A DNA stretch of 64,000 nt from NCBI GenBank assembly GCA_040403495.1, contig JBBAKM010000002.1:141265-205264 (forward strand), written 5' to 3'. The first letter of the stretch is position 1, and every line of letters begins with the position of its first letter. The notes under the pieces were generated by a model, which made no database searches, was not told where the DNA came from, and worked only from the letters and a program-made list of their open reading frames with translations. This DNA comes from JABMMZ01 sp040403495 (GTDB lineage Bacteria > Bacteroidota > Bacteroidia > NS11-12g > UBA955). Both the position numbers and the translations under genes were made by a program. Positions 37,446-45,702 of this stretch are shown here, one piece after another.

Positions 37446-38237
37446 TTAAAGGCTACCTAGCAATATAGTTTTATCATTTTCTCTTTCAAATGCCAGTTTT
37501 TTCTGTGCCAATATTGACTCCATTTTAGCCGTATTGCTATAGTTTTCTGGATGGTATAAATGGTACTGTATGGCGTGATTTTTTATTTGCAATGAATGAA
37601 TGCCACATTGTTCCAAGCGCCAATTAATATCAGTGTCTTCGCCAATACCTGGTTCGTTATATTGTTCATCAAAACCACCCACTAATTCTATGTCTTCTTT
37701 AAAAATACTCCAATTGCAACCCCAAAAACCACTTTTTTGTTTGGGTTTTAAAAAGGGCAAGTACAAAGCAGCATCTATTCGTTTGCATTGATGAATAAGA
37801 CAGTTGAACAGTCCCAAACCTTTGATTGAGTTTTCCTTAATTAGTTTGTCTGACAATGATTTTGATAGCATCACCCTTCTGCCAAAAAGCACTTGTTTAG
37901 GTTTCTTGAATTTTAAGTGTGATTTTATAAAATGGGGGTGAAGGATACAATCACCATCAATGAAAATCAAATAAGGAGAAGTAGCATTTCTAATAGCAGT
38001 ATTCAGTATTTTACATTTCCTGAATTTCAAATCCTCTTGTTGAATGTGCTTTATTGTGATATTTGGATTAGGGGAAAAGCTTTTTATGGTATTTTTCATT
38101 TCCAAGCTGTCATTGTCTTCGGCAATAATAACTTCGACAGGACCATTAAAAGACTGTAAATTAATGCTTTTAAGGATTAATAGCAAAGCCTCAGTGTTTT
38201 TATAAACCGATATAATCAGACTTACATAAGGTGTCAT
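37446..38237 (-). CDS. Family 2 glycosyltransferase
   Basis: 263 residues. GT-A fold: YVSLIISVYKNTEALLLILK at the N-terminus, VEVIIAEDND, the metal-binding DGD (94-96, FIDGDCILH) and the acceptor-side segment WGCNWSIFKEDIELVGGFD followed by GIGEDTDINWRLEQCGI. The galactosyltransferase-like C-terminal half suggests transfer of a hexose to a surface glycan or lipid. It stands alone; no other glycan gene flanks it. Confidence 0.92.
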   Translation of the reverse strand: MTPYVSLIISVYKNTEALLLILKSINLQSFNGPVEVIIAEDNDSLEMKNTIKSFSPNPNITIKHIQQEDLKFRKCKILNTAIRNATSPYLIFIDGDCILHPHFIKSHLKFKKPKQVLFGRRVMLSKSLSDKLIKENSIKGLGLFNCLIHQCKRIDAALYLPFLKPKQKSGFWGCNWSIFKEDIELVGGFDEQYNEPGIGEDTDINWRLEQCGIHSLQIKNHAIQYHLYHPENYSNTAKMESILAQKKLAFERENDKTILLGSL

Positions 38238-38364
38238 AGATACAATAGCAATATTAATTTATTTTTTATCATTTCTATAATTCAATCGTATTTTTAATTC
38301 AAATGGTAAATCAAATTGTGCCGATTTTGGTTTCGGCCAATCCAAGTTCACCAACAACAAACAA

Positions 38365-38427
38365 AAAGCCAATTGGATATTCGAGAACATTTTTAGTGAA
38401 AATGAGCAAAAGAAAAACATCGGCTTT
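38365..38427 (-). repeat. Bulged-hairpin repeat, copy A
   Basis: On the minus strand AAAGCC + GATGTTT pair with GAATATC + GGCTTT, using G-T wobbles, around a loop of ~29 nt; the 5 bases CAATT are left as a one-sided bulge. It starts 29 bp after the GDPD stop codon. Shares structure and sequence with copies B, C and D. Confidence 0.6.
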
Positions 38428-38455
38428 GGAACAAAACTGTTCATTTTTTCAATAA

Positions 38456-39289
38456 TTACGGAGTGACATTTTCGTAATTAAAACGGTTCAATATTTTTAA
38501 TAAAGAGATAGGGTCATCTGTTTGTATAATGTCTGGTTTTTTGGCAAGTAATTCTTTGTTTTCATTAAAATTAGAGGGTGACCACAACATAGTTCGTAAA
38601 CCTAAATTATTAGTGGTTTTTAAATCAGAAAGACTATATGATTTATTAGTTGAGATGCCAAAAAAGTTATTTTGTTGGGCTATTAAATATGGCAAGTCAT
38701 CGCCATTAGAAAATAAAAACAAAGGATTTTTTAATCCCATTTCCCTTGCCATATTTAAAGTGTTTTTATTTGATTCTAAAAATACAGATTTTTCGATATT
38801 GTATTTTACGCATATATTTTTAATTGCCCTAAGAAATGCTTTTTCGTAATTGCTATCAGTTGCTTTGTTAAATTTAATGTCTAAACTAAAATAGTAATTT
38901 TGAATGTTATCAATTGAACTAAAGATTTCATCTAATGAATTTAATTTCACTTTGTTTATCGACCTGTTATAAATGCAGTTTTTAATTTCAACCCAATTTT
39001 TTTCAAATATCTTTCCACTACAATTTGTTTGAGATTCTAATTCATTGTTGTGATAGGCAACTAAAACAGAATCTGCGGTCATTTGAACGTCTATTTCTGA
39101 ACCATCACAACCAATGTCAAGACATGTTTTGACCGAATAAAAGGAATTGATGGGCCATGAAAAGGCAATCCCCATTCCAGAATGACCTAAAATCATTACC
39201 TTGGATTCCATTCGTGTATTGTCATCAAATGTTTCGTTTTTGCATGAAATAAACAATAAAATGAGTATTATTATTTTATTAAAATTCAT
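38456..39289 (-). CDS. Glycerophosphodiester phosphodiesterase-like lipoprotein
   Basis: 277 residues. Lipobox FISC with Cys16 after a hydrophobic stretch. The GDPD active-site set is recognisable: His36 in ILGHSGMG (GHSG in place of GHRG), Glu65 and Asp67 in GSEIDVQMT, His80 in LVAYHNNEL, Asp-x-Lys in SLDIKFNKA and the C-terminal DIIQTDDP. The missing arginine of the HRG motif may alter catalysis. Likely anchored facing the periplasm and acting on phospholipid-derived diesters. The start overlaps the barrel-like gene upstream by 11 bp. Confidence 0.85.
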   Translation of the reverse strand: MNFNKIIILILLFISCKNETFDDNTRMESKVMILGHSGMGIAFSWPINSFYSVKTCLDIGCDGSEIDVQMTADSVLVAYHNNELESQTNCSGKIFEKNWVEIKNCIYNRSINKVKLNSLDEIFSSIDNIQNYYFSLDIKFNKATDSNYEKAFLRAIKNICVKYNIEKSVFLESNKNTLNMAREMGLKNPLFLFSNGDDLPYLIAQQNNFFGISTNKSYSLSDLKTTNNLGLRTMLWSPSNFNENKELLAKKPDIIQTDDPISLLKILNRFNYENVTP

Positions 39290-39956
39290 ATGAAAGATTG
39301 ATCATTGAAATAAGCCATGTGCTTTGATTTTGGCTAAACCAGTATGATTTAAATGGTTTAATAATTTTGACATTGTCCTTATTTATAGAACGGTATGTGT
39401 TAACTATTAAAGCCTGTTTAATGTCGAAATACATGTTTTTGTAAAGTTTAATTTTAAACGAGAATTCAGGTCCCAAACCAATTCTGTTTTGAATGATATT
39501 TGTAGTGTTGACAGTATGTGATGAGTGGCTTTTAAAACTTATTTTTTTGTTAAAAATATTCCAATCCAAAATCAAACCCGAATAAAAGAATAACTTATTA
39601 TTTCTTGATTTTAAAAAATTGTAATGCAAACCTTCAAGGATATGAAAACCTGTGGTTAAAACTTTCGTTTTATCTTCAAATGGACCTCCATTAGCTCCAA
39701 AAAAGTCATGAACTTTAGTGAATTGATAATTGTCATACATGCCAAAATCTAAATGCGTATAATGAGAAAATTTTGGTTTAAAAACCCTCTCATATTCTAT
39801 GCCTAATCTTATTTGTTCTCGTGCATCAAATACAGTGTAATATAAGGATTGTAAATCTATTTTAATGGCATTTTTTTTAATGCTATCTGTTTGAATTCCT
39901 TTGGAATGTAAGTTTATGTTAGTTGAAAGTAAAAGGATTAAAATCAAACTTTTCAT
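39279..39956 (-). CDS. Outer-membrane beta-barrel-like hypothetical protein
   Basis: 225 residues with a signal peptide (LILILLLSTNINLHSKG) and a series of amphipathic strands (IRLGIEYERVFK, LFFYSGLILDWNIF, IGLGPEFSFKIKLYKNMYF) ending in the aromatic residue typical of outer-membrane barrels (MINLSYEF). No enzyme motif was found and the family is not recognised. It overlaps the GDPD lipoprotein by 11 bp, so the two probably work together in the envelope. Confidence 0.72.
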   Translation of the reverse strand: MKSLILILLLSTNINLHSKGIQTDSIKKNAIKIDLQSLYYTVFDAREQIRLGIEYERVFKPKFSHYTHLDFGMYDNYQFTKVHDFFGANGGPFEDKTKVLTTGFHILEGLHYNFLKSRNNKLFFYSGLILDWNIFNKKISFKSHSSHTVNTTNIIQNRIGLGPEFSFKIKLYKNMYFDIKQALIVNTYRSINKDNVKIIKPFKSYWFSQNQSTWLISMINLSYEF

Positions 39957-40041
39957 TAGTGTTAATTAGTCTAAGCTTACAATAAATGGGAAAACAAATA
40001 TAAATAAAAGATGCAAATTTTTACATTACCTGAATTCACAG

Positions 40042-40093
40042 CTTCAACGCCTTGTTTTAATTGATTATTTTTAGGATGAATCTTACGTTGAAG
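40042..40093. repeat. Inverted repeat with 36-nt spacer upstream of 40148
   Basis: CTTCAACG (40042-40049) is repeated inverted as CGTTGAAG (40086-40093) in the spacer before the plus-strand hypothetical gene. It could fold a leader or bind a dimer; no further support. Confidence 0.3.
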
Positions 40094-40147
40094 GAATGTT
40101 AAAATACCATTAGTTTATTAAGTGCTGTAAGAATTAATAATAATTTA

Positions 40148-40666
40148 ATGTTATTTAAAGAAGAATCTAATATCTTTGTTTTATTGAAAAAAGAATTCAG
40201 ATACATAGTGATTACTTTCCTTTTGTTTGGCTTCAAATGTGCTGATGAATTATACCGTCCACCATTTAGTTATGTGGTTTCTTTTCAAACAGGTATTCAA
40301 AACACCACAGACGAATACAAGTCGGTTTATACAGTTAAAAAAAATGATACTAACTCAAACAGTCAAACCAACCGATTTGCACTCTATACAGATTCTCTGC
40401 ACTTTTTAATACCACCCGATTATTATACGGATTCAATCTATTTGTGTTTTGAACACATTAATACCACTATTGATACTGTTGGTTTGTGCTATAAAAGAAA
40501 ACTTTTCATCAAAAGGGAATACTCCAAACAAGCTTTTGATATGGATGTGTACGATAGTAAAATTTTTTATTTATCGAATAGTTTTGATAAGGATTCTAGT
40601 ATCATCAATAGTGACAACACTTCAACTTATAATGGCAATATCAATATTAGGATTTATAAAAAATAA
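40148..40666 (+). CDS. Hypothetical envelope protein, possible lipoprotein
   Basis: 172 residues of unknown family. A hydrophobic stretch (YIVITFLLFGFKC) near residues 19-31 may be a signal with an atypical lipobox Cys31. The mature part is Asp/Ser/Thr/Tyr-rich with beta-prone segments (YVVSFQTGIQNTTDEYKS, YTDSIYLCFEHINTTIDTVG) and few charged helices. It ends directly before the ATG of the next gene (TAAATG), so the two are cotranscribed; small lipoprotein plus barrel-like protein is a frequent pairing in this phylum. Confidence 0.65.
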   Translation: MLFKEESNIFVLLKKEFRYIVITFLLFGFKCADELYRPPFSYVVSFQTGIQNTTDEYKSVYTVKKNDTNSNSQTNRFALYTDSLHFLIPPDYYTDSIYLCFEHINTTIDTVGLCYKRKLFIKREYSKQAFDMDVYDSKIFYLSNSFDKDSSIINSDNTSTYNGNINIRIYKK

Positions 40667-41338
40667 ATGAATAAATCTAAATTTTTAATCTTGTTTCTAT
40701 TGGTTGTTAATTTTAATAAAAATTGCGATGCACAACTCCCAAACGTCAATATTCCTCTGGTGCATCATCATTTTTTAGGGTTTGATATGGCGCAATTTAA
40801 TTATTTAGTAAATGACCATCCAAGGACATTGCATTTTGGTGTTAATTATCAATATAGACCGGTGCGATTTCTTTCATTAAATTCGGCTTTAATTTATAAC
40901 CATGTTAATTTTGTAAGAAAAAATGAATATCGAAATCTATATGACTACAATAGCAAAGGGTTATGTTTCAAATATGGTTATGATTTCAGTGTAGGGATAA
41001 CGAGAGATAAAAGAACTAGGTTGTTTATTGGTCAACAATTTGGTGTTTTAAGGTACAAAGAATCAGGAAATATTGATTTGAATACAGTAATATGGGGAAA
41101 TTTAAATTACCAAGAATCATTCTCTCAACAACATAAGACTTATCACGCATCCGAGCTTATTTTAGGATTAAAAACAAATGTTAAGAAAGTACATTTAATT
41201 TTTCAGTTTTATATTATGTCGAACAATAGCGATAAGAAAGTTTCCTCACACGATGAAATAGCAGAAGGATATAAATCTATATTTTTACCCGGCTATGGAT
41301 TTAGAAGAAATGGTTTGAACTTAGTTATTGGTTTTTAA
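40667..41338 (+). CDS. Outer-membrane beta-barrel-like hypothetical protein
   Basis: 223 residues. Signal peptide FLILFLLVVNFNKNCDAQ, then repeated amphipathic strands (LHFGVNYQYRPVRFLSLNSA, LCFKYGYDFSVGI, FIGQQFGVLRY) and a terminal VIGF, all consistent with a small outer-membrane barrel. No known family recognised. The ATG immediately follows the stop of the upstream hypothetical gene. Confidence 0.68.
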   Translation: MNKSKFLILFLLVVNFNKNCDAQLPNVNIPLVHHHFLGFDMAQFNYLVNDHPRTLHFGVNYQYRPVRFLSLNSALIYNHVNFVRKNEYRNLYDYNSKGLCFKYGYDFSVGITRDKRTRLFIGQQFGVLRYKESGNIDLNTVIWGNLNYQESFSQQHKTYHASELILGLKTNVKKVHLIFQFYIMSNNSDKKVSSHDEIAEGYKSIFLPGYGFRRNGLNLVIGF

Positions 41339-41431
41339 TTGCTAAAATTTTGAATTAAATAGACCTCTAAAGGTTTTTCTAAAAAAAAGAAAGTTACAAT
41401 TTTTTAATCTTTCTAGCGTTTTATAACAATC

Positions 41432-42067
41432 ATGAAAAAGATTTTATACATACCCTTAGTGTTAATGCTGTTTGTGTTAGTATTTGCAGGGAAAAAGTAT
41501 GTTTTTGACAATAAAACAAAATTAGAATACCAAAATGGAGATATGATACTTCAAACCAATACATCTGGTCAAGGTTTGGCTATTCAATTGGCAACAAACT
41601 CTAAATATACCCATATTGGCGTCTTATTTAAAGAAAACAATGAATGGATGGTATATGAAGCTGTTCAACCTGTACAAAAAGTAACATTAAGCGAATTTAT
41701 ATTAAGAGGAGAAAACAGTCAATACACCATTTTGAGACTAAAAAATGATTCGTTAGTGAAATTGGATCATGTTACCCAAAAAATGAAAAACTATTTACTA
41801 AAACAGATTGACAAAGATTACGATTGGGTATTCAATTGGTCTGAGGAAGAAATGTATTGCAGTGAATTGGTGTATAAAGCCTATTTAAATGCTGGTATAA
41901 AAATTTCAGACACCAAATTATTAAAAGATTATAAATTAAGTCACCCCATCGTTCAAGCTCAATTAAAAGAAAGATATGGCAACAATATTCCTTTGAACGA
42001 CACTATGGTAGCACCCTCTGATATTGCAAATGGAAATCGATTAAAGGTTGTTTTTGATAATTATTAG
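41432..42067 (+). CDS. YiiX/YebB-like (C92, NlpC/P60-related) cysteine hydrolase
   Basis: 211 residues. An N-terminal helix (ILYIPLVLMLFVLVFAG) is a signal or anchor. The permuted papain-like fold of the YiiX family is clear: NGDMILQTNTSGQG, the catalytic His61 in KYTHIGVLF, YEAVQPVQKV and the nucleophile Cys143 in MYCSELVYKAYLNAG. Such enzymes cleave amide bonds in peptidoglycan-type or lipidated substrates in the periplasm; the substrate is unknown. It stands alone between hypothetical genes. Confidence 0.88.
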   Translation: MKKILYIPLVLMLFVLVFAGKKYVFDNKTKLEYQNGDMILQTNTSGQGLAIQLATNSKYTHIGVLFKENNEWMVYEAVQPVQKVTLSEFILRGENSQYTILRLKNDSLVKLDHVTQKMKNYLLKQIDKDYDWVFNWSEEEMYCSELVYKAYLNAGIKISDTKLLKDYKLSHPIVQAQLKERYGNNIPLNDTMVAPSDIANGNRLKVVFDNY

Positions 42068-42118
42068 ATTCAATATCAACTTTTTAAGATTTTGTTATAC
42101 AAATAAAAACAAAATCAC

Positions 42119-42126
42119 TAAGTTTG
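42119..42126 (+). promoter_or_regulatory. Bacteroidota -7 box (TAAGTTTG)
   Basis: Perfect TAnnTTTG 9 nt before the ATG at 42136; it overlaps a TTG that would give a longer frame and so fixes the later start. Confidence 0.5.
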
Positions 42127-42135
42127 TTTAGAGTT

Positions 42136-42702
42136 ATGTTTAAAACAACGTTGATATTTTGTTTGATTTGTTATTTAAATGGTTTTTCTCAAAAGATTAA
42201 TCCAAGCGGAATTCAAATCTATAGCGGCATAAATTCCAATAGAACTTATTTACAAAACAACATGTATCAATTGGGGATACATAGAATTACTTCAGATAGA
42301 GTTCCAATAGTGATAGGCGTTGAGTTTAACTACCACAACTCAAAAAAACAATTTGAGTTAGCGCCAATTGGCAATTATGAAATTAAATCCAAAGCTACTT
42401 TAATTAATTATAGTTTTGGTGTCAACTCATTTAGAAAAAGTAAATTTAACTTATATTGGGGTATATCCCTCAACCATGTTTTTTTTAATAATAAACTTAT
42501 AACTGATAATGAGAAAATCAAAGAATTAGTTAAAGGCGACTATCAACAAGGATTTGCAAGATTGTCATTTTTATTTAAACCACAATTTTACATCAATGAT
42601 TATTGGGCATTGTATTCAAGAATCAATTTTTTAAAAGTTAAAAATGGCGATGCAAATTTATATGTTTCTCTAGGTTTGGGTTATTTAATCAACGGCAAAT
42701 GA
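42136..42702 (+). CDS. Outer-membrane beta-barrel-like hypothetical protein
   Basis: 188 residues from the ATG at 42136 (MFKTTLIFCLICYLNGFSQ, signal peptide). The rest is built of amphipathic strands (IVIGVEFNYHNSKKQFEL, FNLYWGISLNHVFFNN, LYVSLGLGYLINGK) as in 8-strand outer-membrane barrels. No known family recognised. Overlaps the following lipoprotein by 4 bp, so they form an operon. Confidence 0.68.
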   Translation: MFKTTLIFCLICYLNGFSQKINPSGIQIYSGINSNRTYLQNNMYQLGIHRITSDRVPIVIGVEFNYHNSKKQFELAPIGNYEIKSKATLINYSFGVNSFRKSKFNLYWGISLNHVFFNNKLITDNEKIKELVKGDYQQGFARLSFLFKPQFYINDYWALYSRINFLKVKNGDANLYVSLGLGYLINGK

Positions 42703-43175
42703 AATATTTTATCATCATATCAACTCTTTTTTTATTTGTATCATGTATAAAAAAATATGATACCACTTTGCCAAATGGCTACCCTTTTGATAAGAACATT
42801 CAAGAATTAAATATTATTGAAAATAGTTCTAGTAAATTTAAAAACACCAATGCAGTAATTGAATCTTATGATTCTTGTGTAACCTATAAATTATCAAATT
42901 TTGATACCACAAATTGCCCTTGTAAAAACTTTGATTTTAGTAAAAATGTGATGTTTTTGGAGTTTCATTTAATGGTTGGTGTATATTCTACAAAATTTTA
43001 TCCAAAAGGATATATCAACTACAGAAACAAAACCTTTGGAGTAAATGTTAGAAAAACTTATGAAATAGCCAGAAACTGTGGATTAAGCTCTTGTTATCAA
43101 AATTTTGCATATACTAAATTAATATTTTTACCCAAGTTTGAGGGTTTTAAACCGGTGCTAGATGTAGAGCTTTGA
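42699..43175 (+). CDS. Hypothetical lipoprotein
   Basis: 158 residues. Lipobox FVSC (Cys16) after IISTLFLF marks a lipoprotein. Several cysteines remain in the mature part (SYDSCVTYKL, NCPCKNFDF, NCGLSSCYQNF), which could form disulfides in the periplasm. No family recognised. Coupled by an ATGA overlap to the barrel-like gene upstream. Confidence 0.7.
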   Translation: MKYFIIISTLFLFVSCIKKYDTTLPNGYPFDKNIQELNIIENSSSKFKNTNAVIESYDSCVTYKLSNFDTTNCPCKNFDFSKNVMFLEFHLMVGVYSTKFYPKGYINYRNKTFGVNVRKTYEIARNCGLSSCYQNFAYTKLIFLPKFEGFKPVLDVEL

Positions 43176-43223
43176 GTGTAATATTATATCTTAATAGGAG
43201 TTTTCATCAACACCAAACAAACG

Positions 43224-43265
43224 AAAGGCCAATTGGATGTTGGTCATAAGACCAACATTGGTTTT
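43224..43265 (-). repeat. Bulged-hairpin repeat, copy B (short loop)
   Basis: The strongest stem of the family: GATGTTGGTC (43236-43245) and GACCAACATT (43250-43259) around the 4-nt loop ATAA; the adjacent AATTG is the conserved one-sided bulge and AAAGGCC / GGTTTT extends the foot. Compared with copies A, C and D about 25 nt of loop are missing while the stem is kept. It lies between the stops of convergent genes and begins 18 bp after the GNAT stop. Confidence 0.65.
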
Positions 43266-43283
43266 GAAAAATCGGTTTCAGGT

Positions 43284-43898
43284 TTAATTTGTGTTTTTAA
43301 GCAAAATCAAATCAAAGTATAATAATCTAGTTTTTAATTCTGTATCTAAAGGTAAATTAGTGTATTCTCTTTCTTGATTTTCAGAGCTAAATAACTCTAT
43401 AAATCCATTTCTTTTATAATATTTTAATGGTGCTGGGTTATTATATGAATCAACAACTATAAACCTACATCCTGTTTTATTTGCTTTGTCTATAAACCAA
43501 GATTTAATAAAATCCATCAATTGATCTCCAATTGTTTTTTCTTCTCCTTTAATTTTTCTAAAATTTATGTTAACACCTAATCGACCTATTAAAACAGCTG
43601 GGTAACTTTTCATTTGTTTTACCCTTGGTATTTCTGAATTTAACTTTTTTTTCCTTGCATTAGGAAGAGAAAACGTTTTTATACTGTCGTTGGAAATGGT
43701 AAAAGCTGCAACTATTTGTTTTTCATCATCATCAAAAGTAAAGCAATAACTTTTTCCTAATAATTCATTGGTGTAATTTAATACATCTTTTGCAAAAAAC
43801 TCATTTAAATCTGCATCTTCACAATTAAAAGGATTACAATAATCTATAATTTTTTCATTATAAATTTTGAAAGTACATTTTTCTGATAGAAAACTCAA
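43284..43898 (-). CDS. GNAT-family acetyltransferase, toxin-like
   Basis: 204 residues starting at TTG; no ATG is available and an in-frame TAA lies 20 nt upstream. The GNAT core is visible: YPAVLIGRLGVNINFRK (strand 4 and acetyl-CoA loop, ~100-116), GDQLMDFIKSWF, NKTGCRFIVVDSYNNP and YYKRNGFIEL (~135-168). The closest style is that of GNAT proteins found as the toxin of two-gene modules in Bacteroidota, which acetylate aminoacyl-tRNA; that activity is inference. A 51-residue protein is encoded 11 bp upstream in the same operon. Confidence 0.82.
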   Translation of the reverse strand: MSFLSEKCTFKIYNEKIIDYCNPFNCEDADLNEFFAKDVLNYTNELLGKSYCFTFDDDEKQIVAAFTISNDSIKTFSLPNARKKKLNSEIPRVKQMKSYPAVLIGRLGVNINFRKIKGEEKTIGDQLMDFIKSWFIDKANKTGCRFIVVDSYNNPAPLKYYKRNGFIELFSSENQEREYTNLPLDTELKTRLLYFDLILLKNTN

Positions 43899-43909
43899 AT
43901 TAATATGAA

Positions 43910-44065
43910 TTAAATTTTAGCTTTAGCTAATATTTTTTCAGATACAGAAATCTCTTTAGTGAAATTTATTGATGTTTTATTTGAAATAGCTTTTTTAGCA
44001 TTTTTGTCAAATCTAACAGCAGCTTCTGTCTTTAAAAAAGGTATAGATTTTATTGCAATTGCCAT
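43910..44065 (-). CDS. 51-residue protein preceding the GNAT gene, candidate antitoxin
   Basis: A short frame from ATG at 44065 to TAA at 43910 encoding MAIAIKSIPFLKTEAAVRFD, then KNAKKAISNKTSINFTKEIS and VSEKILAKAKI. The pattern (short strand, then an acidic/basic helix ending in KILAKAK) matches the small proteins that precede GNAT genes in Bacteroidota. A perfect -7 box at 44092-44099 drives it, and the GNAT start follows 11 bp after its stop. A regulatory or antitoxin role is inference. Confidence 0.7.
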   Translation of the reverse strand: MAIAIKSIPFLKTEAAVRFDKNAKKAISNKTSINFTKEISVSEKILAKAKI

Positions 44066-44091
44066 TGTAGATGATGTTTTTAACTAAGTTA

Positions 44092-44099
44092 CAAAGATA
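44092..44099 (-). promoter_or_regulatory. Bacteroidota -7 box (TATCTTTG)
   Basis: Perfect TAnnTTTG on the minus strand, 26 nt before the 51-residue gene; promoter of the GNAT module. Confidence 0.55.
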
Positions 44100-44220
44100 A
44101 ATATTTTTATTTAAAAAATAATTTTTAATTATTTTAGCTTTAGTAACCTGTTTTTGATTTAGATTTAGTAAGTTATTGTTTTGTCCTAATTGATTCTGCC
44201 ACTATAGACAAACTATCAAA

Positions 44221-44282
44221 AAGCCAATTAGATATTGCTGAACTTTTTTCACGACGAATGATTATAAGACCAACATCGGCTT
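44221..44282 (-). repeat. Bulged-hairpin repeat, copy C
   Basis: On the minus strand AAGCC + GATGTTG pair with CAATATC + GGCTT around a ~33-nt loop, leaving TAATT as the one-sided bulge. It starts 45 bp after the stop of the gene ending at 44328. Loop sequence (CTTATAATCATTC and GAAAAAAGTTC) is shared with copy D. Confidence 0.6.
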
Positions 44283-44327
44283 CGAAGGTTATAATTAAAG
44301 TATTAGAAGAAACTAAATCGAATTCTT

Positions 44328-45329
44328 TTATTGCTTCAATTGCTTTGGTTTAGGTCCAAAACCAAAACCAACATGAAACATAAATATGGAATTAGCCAAT
44401 CCAATAGGTTTCCCTTCTGAATACAATTTTGGCAATGAACCTATTTCAAGTCCAAAAGTTACTGAATTTCCTGAATTTAGCATACCCCAATTTTTTTCAA
44501 AACCAAATCTGTAGCCAACCATAGCCTTATTTTCAGGCTTTACAAAACCTTCGGTTACTTGGCTATAGGTAAAACTACTTGAAGATCCAGAGAGTCCGTC
44601 ATAAATTGTTCTTTCGACAACATAATTTGTCTTTAAACCAAAAGTAAGCATTCCATAAAGTCTAGAGGTTCTCCAATAAGCTCTTGATGCACTTGTTGCT
44701 GTAATTTTATAGCTTTCTACTTTGTATAAGCTAACCCCTAAATTAAAACTTAAGCATGAAAAATCCATAACCCGAAAAGATGTATCACCATTATTATTAT
44801 CAGATGCCAAACTTTTTAACCGCCCATTGGTAGCATATTGAATATGCCCTAGCCCACCATCTAATGATAAGTTTTTTTCTATAATTCTTGGTAGTGAAGC
44901 AGTGTAAACGATGTTATCCACATAATCTACTGCAGTTTTTTTTGTTTGAGTTTTTGTTTTTGTTGCCAAAATATAATGATTCATTAAACTCCAGTCGTGA
45001 GCTAATTTTCTGTTTTCTTCATTGAAACTTTCTTCAACATTTCCATCTACTCCTTTAGAATATGGCATCGTAATATTAGCTTTTAACATCCATAATTTGT
45101 TTATTTTATAATGTGGACTTAATTTAAAACTTAATGCCTCTGCATTAAAGGACATTAAACCAAAAAATTTACAGTCAATACCCCATTTTGGCAAGTATGC
45201 TGGATTATCGTAATCAATGGTAATTTCTTTGGTTTCTCCATTGTTAAAAGTTAATTCAATGGTTTCTTGGGCATAAGAATTTAAAAAAAATCCCGAAAAT
45301 AATAAAAATAATATTGCTTTAAATTTCAT
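44328..45329 (-). CDS. Secreted outer-membrane-type hypothetical protein
   Basis: 333 residues. Signal peptide 1-20 (ILFLLFSGFFLNSYAQ). The mature part has the alternating pattern of an outer-membrane barrel (LWMLKANITMPYSKG, FSCLSFNLGVSLYKVESY, YGMLTFGLKTNYV, SVTFGLEIGSLPKLY, FMFHVGFGFGP). No catalytic motif and no recognised family. A short acidic N-terminal strand (ETIELTFNNGETKEITIDYD) precedes the barrel. Monocistronic, followed by repeat copy C. Confidence 0.7.
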   Translation of the reverse strand: MKFKAILFLLFSGFFLNSYAQETIELTFNNGETKEITIDYDNPAYLPKWGIDCKFFGLMSFNAEALSFKLSPHYKINKLWMLKANITMPYSKGVDGNVEESFNEENRKLAHDWSLMNHYILATKTKTQTKKTAVDYVDNIVYTASLPRIIEKNLSLDGGLGHIQYATNGRLKSLASDNNNGDTSFRVMDFSCLSFNLGVSLYKVESYKITATSASRAYWRTSRLYGMLTFGLKTNYVVERTIYDGLSGSSSSFTYSQVTEGFVKPENKAMVGYRFGFEKNWGMLNSGNSVTFGLEIGSLPKLYSEGKPIGLANSIFMFHVGFGFGPKPKQLKQ

Positions 45330-45503
45330 ACGACAATATTAGGCCCTAAAAATAGATTGAACAATTTAATATATTCACTTTCTAAAAAAATATTCTTAAT
45401 ATGATACAATTGCATTCTTAAGGGTTTAATTTATCAAAAAATCATAGTGCTTTCAATCTTAAGCTTAAAAAATTCAAAGTTATTTTTCTTCTCTAACTGA
45501 AGA
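45330..45503. other. AT-rich spacer, nothing recognised
   Basis: First part of the 786-bp gene-poor interval between the hypothetical gene and the E1 dehydrogenase. No frame, hairpin or consensus promoter is seen apart from the upstream signals of the 45329 gene. Confidence 0.4.
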
Positions 45504-45641
45504 TTAGCGAAGTTTAGGCTGTTTAATAAACTTTGTAAAATGCAATCGAGACGCAAGCATTTTAATTTGCTCTTTTATTTGTTCTTGATAATTTATATTG
45601 TGTGAGGTATTATCAATGTTAAATAATTCCTTCGCTCTCGC
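45504..45641 (-). pseudogene. C-terminal coding remnant of unknown gene
   Basis: A 45-codon open stretch ending at TAA (45504) reads KELFNIDNTSHNINYQEQIK then EQIKMLASRLHFTKFIKQPK, with amphipathic-helix periodicity and normal codon use, but has no start codon and is stopped upstream. It looks like the tail of a lost gene; the family is not recognised. Confidence 0.3.
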
Positions 45642-45702
45642 TTACATATTGTGAGTGAGCTCCCAAAATGCTTCTGGCAACAAGCAACAACAAACAAACG
45701 AA

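Noticed and set aside
38259..38444. 61-codon minus-strand frame after the GDPD gene
   Set aside because: It is the translation of repeat copy A and its flanks; no start context or protein-like composition.
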